From positions 24,108-88,107 of the forward strand of contig JAFVBH010000058.1 in the NCBI GenBank assembly GCA_017480115.1: 64,000 nt of DNA. The letters are read 5' to 3'. The notes beneath the pieces are model-generated. The model ran no database searches, was not told the origin of the DNA, and worked only from the letters and a program-made list of their open reading frames with translations. This document shows positions 1-8,230 of this stretch, piece by piece. A program made the position numbers and the translations under genes. Position 1 is the first letter of the stretch. Every line of letters begins with the position of its first letter. This DNA is from Clostridia bacterium (GTDB taxonomy: Bacteria > Bacillota > Clostridia > Oscillospirales > Acutalibacteraceae).

Positions 1-2550
1 GAGCGCTCGGCGGTCGTCCGTTTCAAAGTCAAGGACAAGGACGAATACCTGCTGGCATGGACGACCACGCCGTGGACGCTGCCCAGCAACACCGCGCTTT
101 GCGTCAATCCCGACGAAACCTATTGCAAGGTGAAAGCCTGCGACGGCTATACCTATATTTTTGCGGAGGCGCTGCTGGATACGCTGCTCGCCCCCCTTGC
201 AAAAGACGGCGAAGCCCCCTATAAAGTGCTGGCGTCCTATAAGGGCAGCGAACTGGAGGGCATCGAATATGAGCCGCTGTTCGCTTGTGCCGGCGAGGCT
301 GCCGCAAAACAGCGCAAAAAAGCGCACTACGTTGTCAGCGACCACTATGTCACCATGTCCGACGGTACGGGCATCGTGCATATCGCTCCGGCGTTCGGTG
401 AGGACGATAACCGCGTCGGGCAGAAATACGACCTGCCCTTCATTCAGTTCGTCGACGGACAGGGCAATATGACAAAGGAGACCCCTTATGCGGGACTTTT
501 CGTCAAGGACGCCGATCCCAAGGTGCTGGTTGATTTGGACAAGGCAGGGCTGCTGTTCTCCGCGCCCAAGTTTGAGCATGATTATCCCTTCTGCTGGCGC
601 TGCGACACGCCGCTGATTTATTATGCGCGCGATTCCTGGTTCATCAAGATGACTGCTGTAAAAGAAAATCTGCTTCGCAACAACGACACCATCAACTGGA
701 TTCCAAAGAGCATCGGCACGGGTCGTTTCGGCGAATGGCTCAAAAACGTGCAGGACTGGGGCATCTCAAGAAACAGATACTGGGGCACGCCCCTTAACAT
801 CTGGGAATGCCCGGACTGCGGGCATCAGCATTCCATCGGCAGCATCGAGGAGCTGCGTTCCCTTTCTGGCAACTGCCCCGAGGACGTGGAGCTGCACCGC
901 CCGTATATTGACGCGGTGACCTTTAAATGCCCGGACTGCGGCGGCGAGATGCACCGTGTCCCCGAGGTCATCGACTGCTGGTTTGATTCCGGCGCGATGC
1001 CTTTTGCCCAGTATCACTATCCGTTTGAAAATCAGGAATATTTTGAGCAGCACTTCCCCGCCGATTTCATCTCCGAAGCCATCGATCAGACTCGCGGCTG
1101 GTTCTATTCCCTGCTGGCGATCTCCACGTTGATCTTTGACAAGGCGCCCTATAAAAACGTCATCGTGCTGGGGCACGTGCAGGATAAGGACGGCAAGAAG
1201 ATGTCCAAGTCCAAGGGCAACGCCGTCGACCCGTTCGAAGCGCTGCAGACCTTCGGCGCGGACGCGATCCGCTGGTATTTCTACACCAATTCCGCCCCGT
1301 GGCTGCCCAACCGTTTCCACGACAAAACCGTTACCGAGGGGCAGCGCAAGTTCCTGGGCACCCTGTGGAATACCTACGCGTTCTACGTGCTGTACGCGAA
1401 TATCGATAACTTCGATCCCACCAAGTATACCATCGACTATGCCCAGCTTTCCATTATGGATAAGTGGCTGCTCTCCAAGCTGAACACCATGGTTAAGACC
1501 GTGGATAAGGAGCTGGACGGCTACCATATCCCCGAGGCGGCGCGTGCGCTGGACAGCTTCGTTGACGAGCTGTCAAACTGGTATGTCCGCCGCTGCCGCG
1601 ACCGCTTCTGGGCGCAGGGGCTGGAGCAAGATAAGATCAACGCCTACATGACGCTGTACACCGCGCTGGTCACCACCGCAAAGGCCGCCGCGCCGATGAT
1701 TCCCTTCATGGCGGAGGAAATTTATTTGAATCTTGTCCGCTCCGTGGACGAAACCGCGCCCGAGAGCATTCACCTGTGCGATTTCCCTGTCTGCGACGAT
1801 ACGCTGGTAGATACCGATTTGGAAGCCGCGATGGACGAAGTCTTACAGATTGTCATTCTCGGCAGAAGCGCGAGAAACGGCGCAAATATCAAGAACCGCC
1901 AACCGCTTGCCGCGCTGCGGGTCGTGGCAAAGACCGCGCTTTCCGACATTTATACCGATATTATTAAGGACGAGCTGAACGTCAAGAACGTGATCTTTGC
2001 CGACAGCGCCGATGCGTTCATGAGCTACTCCTTTAAGCCGCAGCTCAAGACCGTGGGTCCCAAGTTCGGCAAAAAGGTGGGCGAGATCCGCAACGCCCTT
2101 GCCGCGATCGCGGACGGCAATGCTGCCAAGCAGGCGCTGGATACGACCGGCAGCCTCACACTGACACTGTCCGACGGCGAAGTGCAGCTCACGGTGGAGG
2201 ATCTGCTGATCGAGACCAATCAGACCGCAGGCATGTTCACCGTTTCCGACAACGGCGTCACCGTTGCGCTGGATACCACGATCACCCCCGCGCTGGAAAA
2301 CGAGGGCTTTGTCCGCGAGCTTATCAGTAAAATTCAGACCATGCGCAAGGAAGCGGGCTTTGACGTTACCGACCATATTAAGGTTACCGTGCAGACAAGC
2401 GAAAAACTGACCGCCGTGATCCGCGCATATGCGGACGAGGCAAAGCGCATCGTCCTTGCGGACAGTCTCACCTTTGCCGCGCCTGCGGGCTATGTCAAAG
2501 CATGGGATATTAATTCCGAAAAAGCGGAAATTGGTGTTGAAAAAATCTGA
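1..2550 (+). CDS. ileS: Isoleucyl-tRNA synthetase, type 2 (5' end outside window)
   Basis: This class I aminoacyl-tRNA synthetase charges tRNA-Ile in the cytoplasm. The frame is open from base 1, so 849 C-terminal codons are visible and the HIGH motif lies upstream of the window. The visible part begins in the CP1 editing domain, with the family motif WTTTPWTLPSN at codons 20-30. SRNRYWGTPLNIW and a CPDC...CPDC pair of possible zinc knuckles follow. DCWFDSGAMPFAQ lies just ahead of KMSKS at codons 400-404. The anticodon-binding and C-terminal domains then run to the TGA stop. The wording SRNRYWGTPL and the absence of a terminal Cys-rich finger point to the eukaryote-like IleS2 class rather than the E. 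coli class. A promoter for the next gene lies inside the last codons. Confidence 0.97.
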   Translation, partial: ERSAVVRFKVKDKDEYLLAWTTTPWTLPSNTALCVNPDETYCKVKACDGYTYIFAEALLDTLLAPLAKDGEAPYKVLASYKGSELEGIEYEPLFACAGEAAAKQRKKAHYVVSDHYVTMSDGTGIVHIAPAFGEDDNRVGQKYDLPFIQFVDGQGNMTKETPYAGLFVKDADPKVLVDLDKAGLLFSAPKFEHDYPFCWRCDTPLIYYARDSWFIKMTAVKENLLRNNDTINWIPKSIGTGRFGEWLKNVQDWGISRNRYWGTPLNIWECPDCGHQHSIGSIEELRSLSGNCPEDVELHRPYIDAVTFKCPDCGGEMHRVPEVIDCWFDSGAMPFAQYHYPFENQEYFEQHFPADFISEAIDQTRGWFYSLLAISTLIFDKAPYKNVIVLGHVQDKDGKKMSKSKGNAVDPFEALQTFGADAIRWYFYTNSAPWLPNRFHDKTVTEGQRKFLGTLWNTYAFYVLYANIDNFDPTKYTIDYAQLSIMDKWLLSKLNTMVKTVDKELDGYHIPEAARALDSFVDELSNWYVRRCRDRFWAQGLEQDKINAYMTLYTALVTTAKAAAPMIPFMAEEIYLNLVRSVDETAPESIHLCDFPVCDDTLVDTDLEAAMDEVLQIVILGRSARNGANIKNRQPLAALRVVAKTALSDIYTDIIKDELNVKNVIFADSADAFMSYSFKPQLKTVGPKFGKKVGEIRNALAAIADGNAAKQALDTTGSLTLTLSDGEVQLTVEDLLIETNQTAGMFTVSDNGVTVALDTTITPALENEGFVRELISKIQTMRKEAGFDVTDHIKVTVQTSEKLTAVIRAYADEAKRIVLADSLTFAAPAGYVKAWDINSEKAEIGVEKI

Positions 2551-2565
2551 CAGATGTTGTATAAT
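2537..2565 (+). promoter_or_regulatory. Sigma-A promoter for the LCAT-like hydrolase gene
   Basis: TTGAAA, a 17-bp spacer and TATAAT are visible; the -35 box lies within the last ileS codons. The roughly 85-nt leader holds a 7-bp inverted repeat (GATCGGC near 2592, GCCGATC near 2627) ahead of a GAAAGGAG ribosome binding site. Confidence 0.7.
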
Positions 2566-2658
2566 ATTTCCGACAAGCGTTGATTAATTCAGATCGGCAG
2601 GTGAAATTCCGTATTGCCAACCGCCCGCCGATCAGATCATTGAAAGGAGTCAGACTGA

Positions 2659-4590
2659 ATGAAGAAAATCGTATCGCTTTTACTCTGCATACTGCTGGCG
2701 GCGGCCATGCTCGTGCCGGCAATTGCGGCAGACGCCCAAAATGAGGACTTTAACAATTACCCCGTGGTTATCGTCCCCGGCTACAGCTCCACCCAGCTGC
2801 ACCTTGTACAGGAGGACGGCAGCTGGAAATCCGTCTGGTGGCTGGATTATTCCAAGATTCTTGACAAGGTCAATGAGGAAAAATGGGAGATCCTGTACGA
2901 TCTCGCGCAGTACAAACAGGGCAACAAGCAACGTATGATCGATCATCTGACCCCGATCATGGACGAAATCGCCGGTGTGTTGGCATGTAATCCCGACGGC
3001 TCCAGCAAATACGCTGTGGAGCCGGATCTTCCCCTGACTGCCGAGGGCAGCCGCTGGTCTTCCGTACGCGATAACGACCGTCGCCTGATGGGCTATATCG
3101 ATGAGATCTACGACACCGACAACATTTATATGTGCACCTGTGATTTCCGTCTGGGCGCGCTTTACAACGCAGGCAGACTGAACACGCTGATCGAAAACAT
3201 CATCGAGACCACCGGCGCTGAGAAGGTCAATATTCTCTGCCAGAGCCACGGCGGTCAGATCACGGCGACCTATCTTGCCGAGTATCACGACAATGCGGTA
3301 CAGCACGTCAACAGCGCGGTTCTCTGCGTTCCCGCAATTGCGGGTGCGGCACTGGCGTACGACACGCTCACCGAACAAATTCAGCTGGACGAGCAAAAAA
3401 TTCTTGAGTTTGTGGAATACAATCAGAAAATCAACACCGACCTGCATTGGCTGATAGCCAGCGATCCCTTTGACGTACTGGACGACCTGATCAAAAATCT
3501 GATGCCGGTGGTCAAGAGCATCATCGGTAACTGGCAGAGCCTTTGGGATTTCCTCCCCATGGATAAGCTGGACGAGGCAAAACAGTTCGTGCAGCCCGGG
3601 CAGGAGGCGCTTTGGGACGCGACGATCTATTATCATGAGCATACCATGAAGCATATCGGCGAAAGTCTGCGCAAGGTGCAGGCGGACGGCGTGAATGTTA
3701 CGATCATCGCAGGCAGCGGCATTGCTTCCGTTACCGGCATGCAGATCAACTCCGACGGTATCATCACCCTGAACGGCGCGACCGGCGCAACGGCGGCGCC
3801 CTATGGGCAGCGTTTCAACGACGGCTATACCTGCGTCGGCACCGTATGCAGCAATGCTTCCCACAATCACCTGTCCCCCTCCATGGAGGTCGACGCTTCC
3901 ACCTGCTATCTGCCTGAAAACACATGGATCATCGACGGCTATTTCCACGGGCAGGAGCGTATGGACGACATGACCATCGCCCTTGTCCGGCGGCAGCTGC
4001 TTTCCGTCAACCCGCTGAAAGACGTACATGAGGATCCTGCGTTCCCGCAGTTCCATCAAACCGCGAGCATTTCCTCCGGGCTCTTTGCAAAATTCAACAA
4101 CAGTCCCGAGGGGTACCTCTCCTCCGCGGATACCGCGCTGCTGGTCACCAACCCCACCTCCGCGCCGATCTATCTTGCGGATATTTCCGCTAAAGGTGTG
4201 GACTTGGAATTCAACAACCTTTTCGGCAAGATCATTCCCGCCGGCAAGACCGTCAGCATTAAGTTTACAGGCGAAATTCCCGCGGTCAGCCTGACCAGAG
4301 CCGCGCTTTCATTCTCATTCTCCACCATCGGCAAATCTGCAACGCCCATTGCCGAGCGAACGATGGACTTCACCATTATGAACGGTCCCGCAGTCGCCTA
4401 TGACGCAAGCACGCCTTACGTGAATGCGGATTTTGACCTGTTGATTCCTGACGACGCAAATCTTGAATTGCTGAACAAGTTCGGTTTGGGCAAGATCTTT
4501 GAAGCTTTCGTCAAGTTCTTAAACCGCATCCTCACAATCGCGCAGAAGCTCTTCGGCACGATCGGCAGCATTGCGGATCTGATCCCTTAA
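2659..4590 (+). CDS. Secreted LCAT/lipase-like alpha/beta hydrolase
   Basis: This is a predicted exported serine hydrolase of 643 residues. A signal peptide (MKKIVSLLLCILLAAAMLVP, cleavage near AIAADA) is followed by an opening strand YPVVIVPGYSSTQL, which resembles the oxyanion region of lecithin:cholesterol acyltransferase-like hydrolases. The nucleophile elbow is LCQSHGGQ around residue 195 (Ser in S-H-G-G). A late NDGYTCVGTVCS segment and a YFHG segment could supply the acid and His, but I cannot fix them. The last 170 residues look like a beta-rich accessory domain followed by an amphipathic helix. It has its own promoter and a GAAAGGAG ribosome binding site 8 nt before the ATG. A strong hairpin follows the stop. 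The substrate is unknown; a lipid or ester outside the cell is inferred from fold and export. Confidence 0.72.
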   Translation: MKKIVSLLLCILLAAAMLVPAIAADAQNEDFNNYPVVIVPGYSSTQLHLVQEDGSWKSVWWLDYSKILDKVNEEKWEILYDLAQYKQGNKQRMIDHLTPIMDEIAGVLACNPDGSSKYAVEPDLPLTAEGSRWSSVRDNDRRLMGYIDEIYDTDNIYMCTCDFRLGALYNAGRLNTLIENIIETTGAEKVNILCQSHGGQITATYLAEYHDNAVQHVNSAVLCVPAIAGAALAYDTLTEQIQLDEQKILEFVEYNQKINTDLHWLIASDPFDVLDDLIKNLMPVVKSIIGNWQSLWDFLPMDKLDEAKQFVQPGQEALWDATIYYHEHTMKHIGESLRKVQADGVNVTIIAGSGIASVTGMQINSDGIITLNGATGATAAPYGQRFNDGYTCVGTVCSNASHNHLSPSMEVDASTCYLPENTWIIDGYFHGQERMDDMTIALVRRQLLSVNPLKDVHEDPAFPQFHQTASISSGLFAKFNNSPEGYLSSADTALLVTNPTSAPIYLADISAKGVDLEFNNLFGKIIPAGKTVSIKFTGEIPAVSLTRAALSFSFSTIGKSATPIAERTMDFTIMNGPAVAYDASTPYVNADFDLLIPDDANLELLNKFGLGKIFEAFVKFLNRILTIAQKLFGTIGSIADLIP

Positions 4591-4608
4591 AGATAAAACA
4601 GGTATACA

Positions 4609-4641
4609 GCCGAAACCTCCGGGATCTCCGGAGGTTTCGGC
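4609..4641 (+). terminator. Strong hairpin after the LCAT-like gene
   Basis: A 14-bp perfect stem (GCCGAAACCTCCGG / CCGGAGGTTTCGGC) with a 5-nt loop lies 18 nt after the stop codon. No T-run follows, so termination is probable but not certain. Confidence 0.6.
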
Positions 4642-4911
4642 GTGTCTACCGTTCTTTCCCGTCATATTTTATTGCAAATGGTCTTACGACTTTATCGACA
4701 CGCCGGCAGGTTGCCGAGAAAGGCTGGAAGAAGCCGTGTTTTTGCTCCGAAGCTGTACAATGGTACCGCGAGAGGGCAAAAACACGGCTAATTTGCAATT
4801 ACAATCAATAATCCTTGTCAAATTGTTTTATTTTTCCAAGACCTTTTTCGCGGTGTCTATCGTTCTTTCCCGTCATATTTTATTGCAAATGGTCTTACGC
4901 CTTTATCGACA
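4642..4911. repeat. Duplicated 59-bp segment (4642-4700 and 4853-4911)
   Basis: The two copies differ at only two positions that I can see (CTACCG/CTATCG and ACGACT/ACGCCT). Each reads GTGTCTAYCGTTCTTTCCCG onward, through TTTTATTGCAAATGG, to TTTATCGACA. Between them lies a 14-bp perfect inverted repeat (AGCCGTGTTTTTGC at 4732-4745, GCAAAAACACGGCT at 4776-4789). No credible gene lies in 4591-4951. Confidence 0.85.
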
Positions 4912-4917
4912 ACCTGA

Positions 4918-4948
4918 GCCCTCCGGAGACGCCGGAGGGCTTTGCTTT
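4918..4948 (+). terminator. Plus-facing intrinsic terminator-like hairpin
   Basis: The stem is AGCCCTCCGG / CCGGAGGGCT with an AGACG loop, followed on the plus strand by TTGCTTTTT. It directly follows the second copy of the duplicated segment, although no plus-strand gene is apparent just upstream. It may also mark the end of the convergent Cys-rich gene. Confidence 0.55.
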
Positions 4949-4951
4949 TTG

Positions 4952-5800
4952 TCAATGCCCGCAATTGCAGTTGATATTGGCAAGGTCGCTCGCATTGCCG
5001 GGGCAGTCGATACTTTGACGGTTGGGCGGGAAAAATTCGTCCACAGGGAAGCTGATGCGGCGGAAGGAATCGCAGGGATCCTCCGTCTCGCAGCTGCACT
5101 CCTTTTTGGGCATGCAGAAGTCGTAGGCTGGAATCAGTATCTGCACGTCGCGCTCCAACTGTACGATGGTAAACAGCCCGATGGTGACTCTGACAGCGTT
5201 TTCCTGACTGGGATAGACAAACTGCCCATCAAAACAATTTCGGATCGACGCCGGTATTCCGTTGGCGGCATCGGCGATATTATCACAGCAATCGTGCGGC
5301 TGACAGAGCTTCGCGTCCAGACAGATGGGGTCTGCGACGTGTACCTTAGTGCGCGGATTGGTGGTGCTTTTGGGCAACTGATTATCGATCTCATTGGCGG
5401 AGAACTCTGAGGAGAACACCTTAACCTTGCCCTCACTGCCGTAAAGAATGCACTTTTTGGAGTATACACATAGCCCGTAAACCGTCGTGGGGGTAGAGGC
5501 GGGGGTAGTAAATACGTCCAGCCCCACCATAAAGAAAAACGTCAGATCTACGGTATAGTATCCTCTGTTAAAGGGCAGCCGTTCGGTCTCGGTGAAAACA
5601 TTGAGCACCTCGCAGCTTCTGCATCTGACGCTGGTCGCCCTATCGATGACCTCCTGCCCGCGGTCGGTGAAATACACCCGAAGATCCGCAAGGCAGTCCT
5701 TATCGGCACAGGAATCATAGACGCGGTTGGTATCGATGCAGACAGCCTCTTTAACCGTTCTGACAGCGTCGGGACAGGGCTTTTTGTTGTTATCCGGCAT
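4952..5800 (-). CDS. Cys-rich protein of unknown function
   Basis: I do not recognise this 282-residue protein. It starts MPDNNKKPCPDAV, has no signal peptide or membrane segment, and is notably Cys-rich: CADKDC and CRSC in the first third, CQPHDCCDN in the middle, then CMPKKECSCETEDPCDS and a terminal CNCGH. Two similar halves are suggested by the beta-rich stretches YYTVDLTFFFMVGLDVF and VRVTIGLFTIVQLERDVQILI. The composition recalls spore coat or exosporium proteins, which would suit a sporulating host, but that is inference. The ATG at 5800 is chosen because GGGAGGA lies 6 nt upstream; an ATG 36 nt further upstream would overlap that site. The site itself lies in the 3' arm of a terminator-like hairpin. 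Confidence 0.7.
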   Translation of the reverse strand: MPDNNKKPCPDAVRTVKEAVCIDTNRVYDSCADKDCLADLRVYFTDRGQEVIDRATSVRCRSCEVLNVFTETERLPFNRGYYTVDLTFFFMVGLDVFTTPASTPTTVYGLCVYSKKCILYGSEGKVKVFSSEFSANEIDNQLPKSTTNPRTKVHVADPICLDAKLCQPHDCCDNIADAANGIPASIRNCFDGQFVYPSQENAVRVTIGLFTIVQLERDVQILIPAYDFCMPKKECSCETEDPCDSFRRISFPVDEFFPPNRQSIDCPGNASDLANINCNCGH

Positions 5801-5860
5801 AAAAAATCCTCCCATACTATTTTTCGGAAGCTTCAAACTTCGTTACATAGTATGGGAGGA
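5801..5860 (-). terminator. Terminator hairpin that also encloses the next gene's Shine-Dalgarno
   Basis: Read on the minus strand, a 14-bp perfect stem (TCCTCCCATACTAT / ATAGTATGGGAGGA, plus-strand arms 5847-5860 and 5807-5820) with a 26-nt loop is followed directly by TTTTTT and then the ATG of the Cys-rich gene. It is a canonical intrinsic terminator for the lipoprotein gene. Its 3' arm contains the GGGAGGA ribosome binding site of the next gene. Confidence 0.8.
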
Positions 5861-5878
5861 ACGCTTATTTGTTACAAA

Positions 5879-6868
5879 TCAATAGGAGATCGCGTATCTG
5901 TTTTCATAAGTCAAACCGATCGCCGCATTGGAAACACTGGGTACGCCGAGGGGCTTTACAGCGACCTTGCCGAAGGACATGATGCTGGGGCATTTGGTGT
6001 AAAGCTCGGTAATGTGTTTGGTCGCCGGATCGATCTTCGCGGTGATTTCCGTCTCGAAATAGGAGTTTTTAACGTCCTCAAAGTTAATAAAGGATTCCGC
6101 CGCATTTGTAATATCAGATACCATAACGATATCAGTCAGCGATCCGACGCCGCCGCTGTTTGCCGTGGGATTGACCTCGGGCGCGGACTGACTGGTATTC
6201 AGCTTGATATGAATCTCATAAACGCCGCCGCTTTCCGTGCAGGTCGCCTCGGCAACCTTGGAGGCGTCGATGCTGATGCTGGTAACGCCCTTAGGCGCAA
6301 CATCTGCCGGAGAGAGCTGCGTATTCGGCGTGCTCTCTTTCAGGAAACTGCCCATCAGAGAATTAGCAACGGTTTTCAGCAGGTTCCCGCCGATTTCCAA
6401 AACATTGGGCGAATTGGTGGTATTGTTATAAGTCAGCGTTGCGGATTTCCCCTCAGCCGCAATCTTTGCGTAAGCCTCGGTATAAAGGGCAAGCACCTCT
6501 TCCTTTGATGTGGGGGCTGCCGCCGGGGTCGCGTTATTGTTTGCAGGTGTTTGCGGCTGCGCATTGGCATCCGGCGTTGCGGGCGTCTGTGCCCCGGCGG
6601 ACGTTGCTGCGGGCGTTACCGGCGTTGCGACGCCGTCCGACGGGACAACGGGCGCAACGGGCACAGTCTCAATCGGTGTGACCGGCGTCTGCGGCACGGC
6701 AGCGGCGGTATTTGCAGGAATATAAATCTGTCCGTCCTCCGCAACCAAAGACACGCAAATGATCGCGTCGTCTCCGGGGGCGTTATTCGCGACGCCGCAG
6801 CCTGCGAAGCAGAGCGCGGTCAATACGCATACAAGGACTGCAGCAATGATTTTTTTTGTGTTTGTCAT
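5879..6868 (-). CDS. Surface lipoprotein with Pro/Thr/Ala-rich linker
   Basis: This is a predicted membrane-anchored extracellular lipoprotein of 329 residues. The signal peptide MTNTKKIIAAVLVCVLTALC runs into the lipobox LCFAGC, with lipid attachment at about Cys24. Residues ~55-125 form a low-complexity Pro/Thr/Ala/Asn linker (PQTPVTPIETVPVAP, PATPDANAQPQTPA). The remaining ~200 residues form a folded domain with alternating strands and helices (ALYTEAYAKIAAEGKSATLT near its start) that I cannot assign. It has its own TTGACA/TATAAT promoter and ends at the hairpin described above. A role in sensing or binding at the surface is possible but unsupported. Confidence 0.75.
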   Translation of the reverse strand: MTNTKKIIAAVLVCVLTALCFAGCGVANNAPGDDAIICVSLVAEDGQIYIPANTAAAVPQTPVTPIETVPVAPVVPSDGVATPVTPAATSAGAQTPATPDANAQPQTPANNNATPAAAPTSKEEVLALYTEAYAKIAAEGKSATLTYNNTTNSPNVLEIGGNLLKTVANSLMGSFLKESTPNTQLSPADVAPKGVTSISIDASKVAEATCTESGGVYEIHIKLNTSQSAPEVNPTANSGGVGSLTDIVMVSDITNAAESFINFEDVKNSYFETEITAKIDPATKHITELYTKCPSIMSFGKVAVKPLGVPSVSNAAIGLTYENRYAISY

Positions 6869-6911
6869 AGCAATTCCCTTTTCTTTCGGAAGTATAAATA
6901 TTTACATTATA

Positions 6912-6939
6912 ATTATAACAAAACGTCAGCAGGTGTCAA
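6912..6939 (-). promoter_or_regulatory. Sigma-A promoter of the lipoprotein gene
   Basis: Minus strand: TTGACA, 16-bp spacer, TATAAT, followed by a short AT-rich leader and an AAAGGGA ribosome binding site. The rest of 6869-7202 holds only this promoter and the divergent one at 7128-7156. Confidence 0.75.
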
Positions 6940-7127
6940 GTACAGTTTTGCCGCAATCAGTAAATTTTTTATTATATAGGCAATTGTCTGCGATGTGCGC
7001 GGTTTTGCTTATAACAAAAGACGCCGATCTGCCCCGAGAACAGGAGCCGGAGGATATGACGCGGGCGCGCTTCCTATATCCGCGCAGAGAACTTTAGCAA
7101 AAAAATCGAGATATGGAAAAATCCGCC

Positions 7128-7156
7128 TTGCTTTTAATCGGCAGCCGTGGTATAGT
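7128..7156 (+). promoter_or_regulatory. Sigma-A promoter of the metallophosphoesterase gene
   Basis: TTGCTT, 17-bp spacer, TATAGT. It lies upstream of the ATG at 7203 and downstream of an in-frame ATG at 7113, so it decides the start codon. Confidence 0.65.
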
Positions 7157-7202
7157 AAATACGTTGATTATAATACGATACACTATGGAAAGAAGGCTGT
7201 TT

Positions 7203-8150
7203 ATGATATCGCTCCTCAGACAATTTGTCGCCATGCTGACCTCCCTGCTGATGCTGTTCGGCATTTACCACGCCCCCGCAAAGGATGATCCCGTCGTTGC
7301 GCTGGAGCCTGCGGCCGTGCAAACGCAGATCGCGCTGTTTGCCGACACCCAGATCATTGCCAATACGAAGCGTCAGTTTGCCTGCAAGGCAGCATTTGAA
7401 GACGTAGACAACAACGCCGCCGTGATCGACGGGCTTGTCGTCGCCGGAGACATCTCCGAATCGGGGGACGACATCACCAACGAGATCATTATCAACATGA
7501 TAAAAGAAACAACTGTCGGGCGCAAGATCATCGCCTCCGGCAATCACGACGTTCGTTTGAATTATAAACACACCATGGCGCGGTTCATCAATGACGTCAA
7601 CAACCTCGGCTGCGCAGATTATACCGTGGAAAAGCCTTATTATTACACCACGGTCAACGGCTATTATTTCATTGTACTCGGCACCGAAAAGCAGGTATTG
7701 GAAAAAGCGTACATCAGCGATACACAGCTGCAATTTTTAGACGAAATGCTTGCAGAAGCGACCAAAGACGGCAAACCCGCGTTTGTTGTGGTACATCAGC
7801 CCCTTGCCAATACCAACGGTTTGCCCGGCATCTGGAAAACCGGCGATCTTGGCAACCAGAGCGAGGCAGTAGGCGATATTATGAATAAGTACGACAACGT
7901 ATTCTATCTTTGCGGGCATACCCACGCGGGCTTCTATGAATACACCTACGATACCTATAAAGGCAAAACCCCGTGCATCAATATCCCCACGGTGGGCAAG
8001 GTCAGCTCCCGCGGCTACAAAGACAACGGGCTGGGCTTTATGATGGAGATCTACGAGGATAAAGTGGTGTTCCGCTCCCGTGATTTTGCCGACGGATACT
8101 ATCTCGGCGGCGAACACCCGGACTTTGACAGAACCTATCCGCTGGTCTGA
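7203..8150 (+). CDS. Exported calcineurin-like metallophosphoesterase
   Basis: This is a 315-residue phosphoesterase of the calcineurin-like superfamily, which uses two metals to hydrolyse phosphate esters. An N-terminal hydrophobic segment (LRQFVAMLTSLLMLFGIYH) suggests export or anchoring. The metal motifs appear in order: FADTQ (motif I, with Gln in place of the usual His), VVAGDISE (motif II), SGNHDVR (motif III), FVVVHQP (motif IV) and LCGHTHAG (motif V). The start at 7203 follows AGAAGG by 7 nt and lies downstream of the promoter. The gene is monocistronic and ends at a bidirectional terminator. The substrate cannot be read from the sequence. Confidence 0.85.
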   Translation: MISLLRQFVAMLTSLLMLFGIYHAPAKDDPVVALEPAAVQTQIALFADTQIIANTKRQFACKAAFEDVDNNAAVIDGLVVAGDISESGDDITNEIIINMIKETTVGRKIIASGNHDVRLNYKHTMARFINDVNNLGCADYTVEKPYYYTTVNGYYFIVLGTEKQVLEKAYISDTQLQFLDEMLAEATKDGKPAFVVVHQPLANTNGLPGIWKTGDLGNQSEAVGDIMNKYDNVFYLCGHTHAGFYEYTYDTYKGKTPCINIPTVGKVSSRGYKDNGLGFMMEIYEDKVVFRSRDFADGYYLGGEHPDFDRTYPLV

Positions 8151-8188
8151 TACAGCCCTTTGCGGCTCGATCTCCCGAACGACTCACG

Positions 8189-8222
8189 AAAAAACAGACT
8201 GTCTCTCGACAGCCTGTTTTTT
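8189..8222. terminator. Bidirectional terminator between convergent genes
   Basis: AAAAAACAGACTGTC is followed by GACAGCCTGTTTTTT after a short loop. The hairpin has one mismatch and is flanked by A6 and T6, so it serves both the phosphoesterase gene (+) and ruvX (-). Confidence 0.85.
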
Positions 8223-8230
8223 ATATTGAA

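Noticed and set aside
2680..4059. A 459-codon minus-strand frame opposite the LCAT-like gene
   Set aside because: The plus-strand gene has a promoter, ribosome binding site, signal peptide and hydrolase motif; the opposite frame has none.
7113..7202. N-terminal extension of the metallophosphoesterase from an ATG at 7113
   Set aside because: The extension would start upstream of the TTGCTT-17-TATAGT promoter; the ATG at 7203 has the ribosome binding site.
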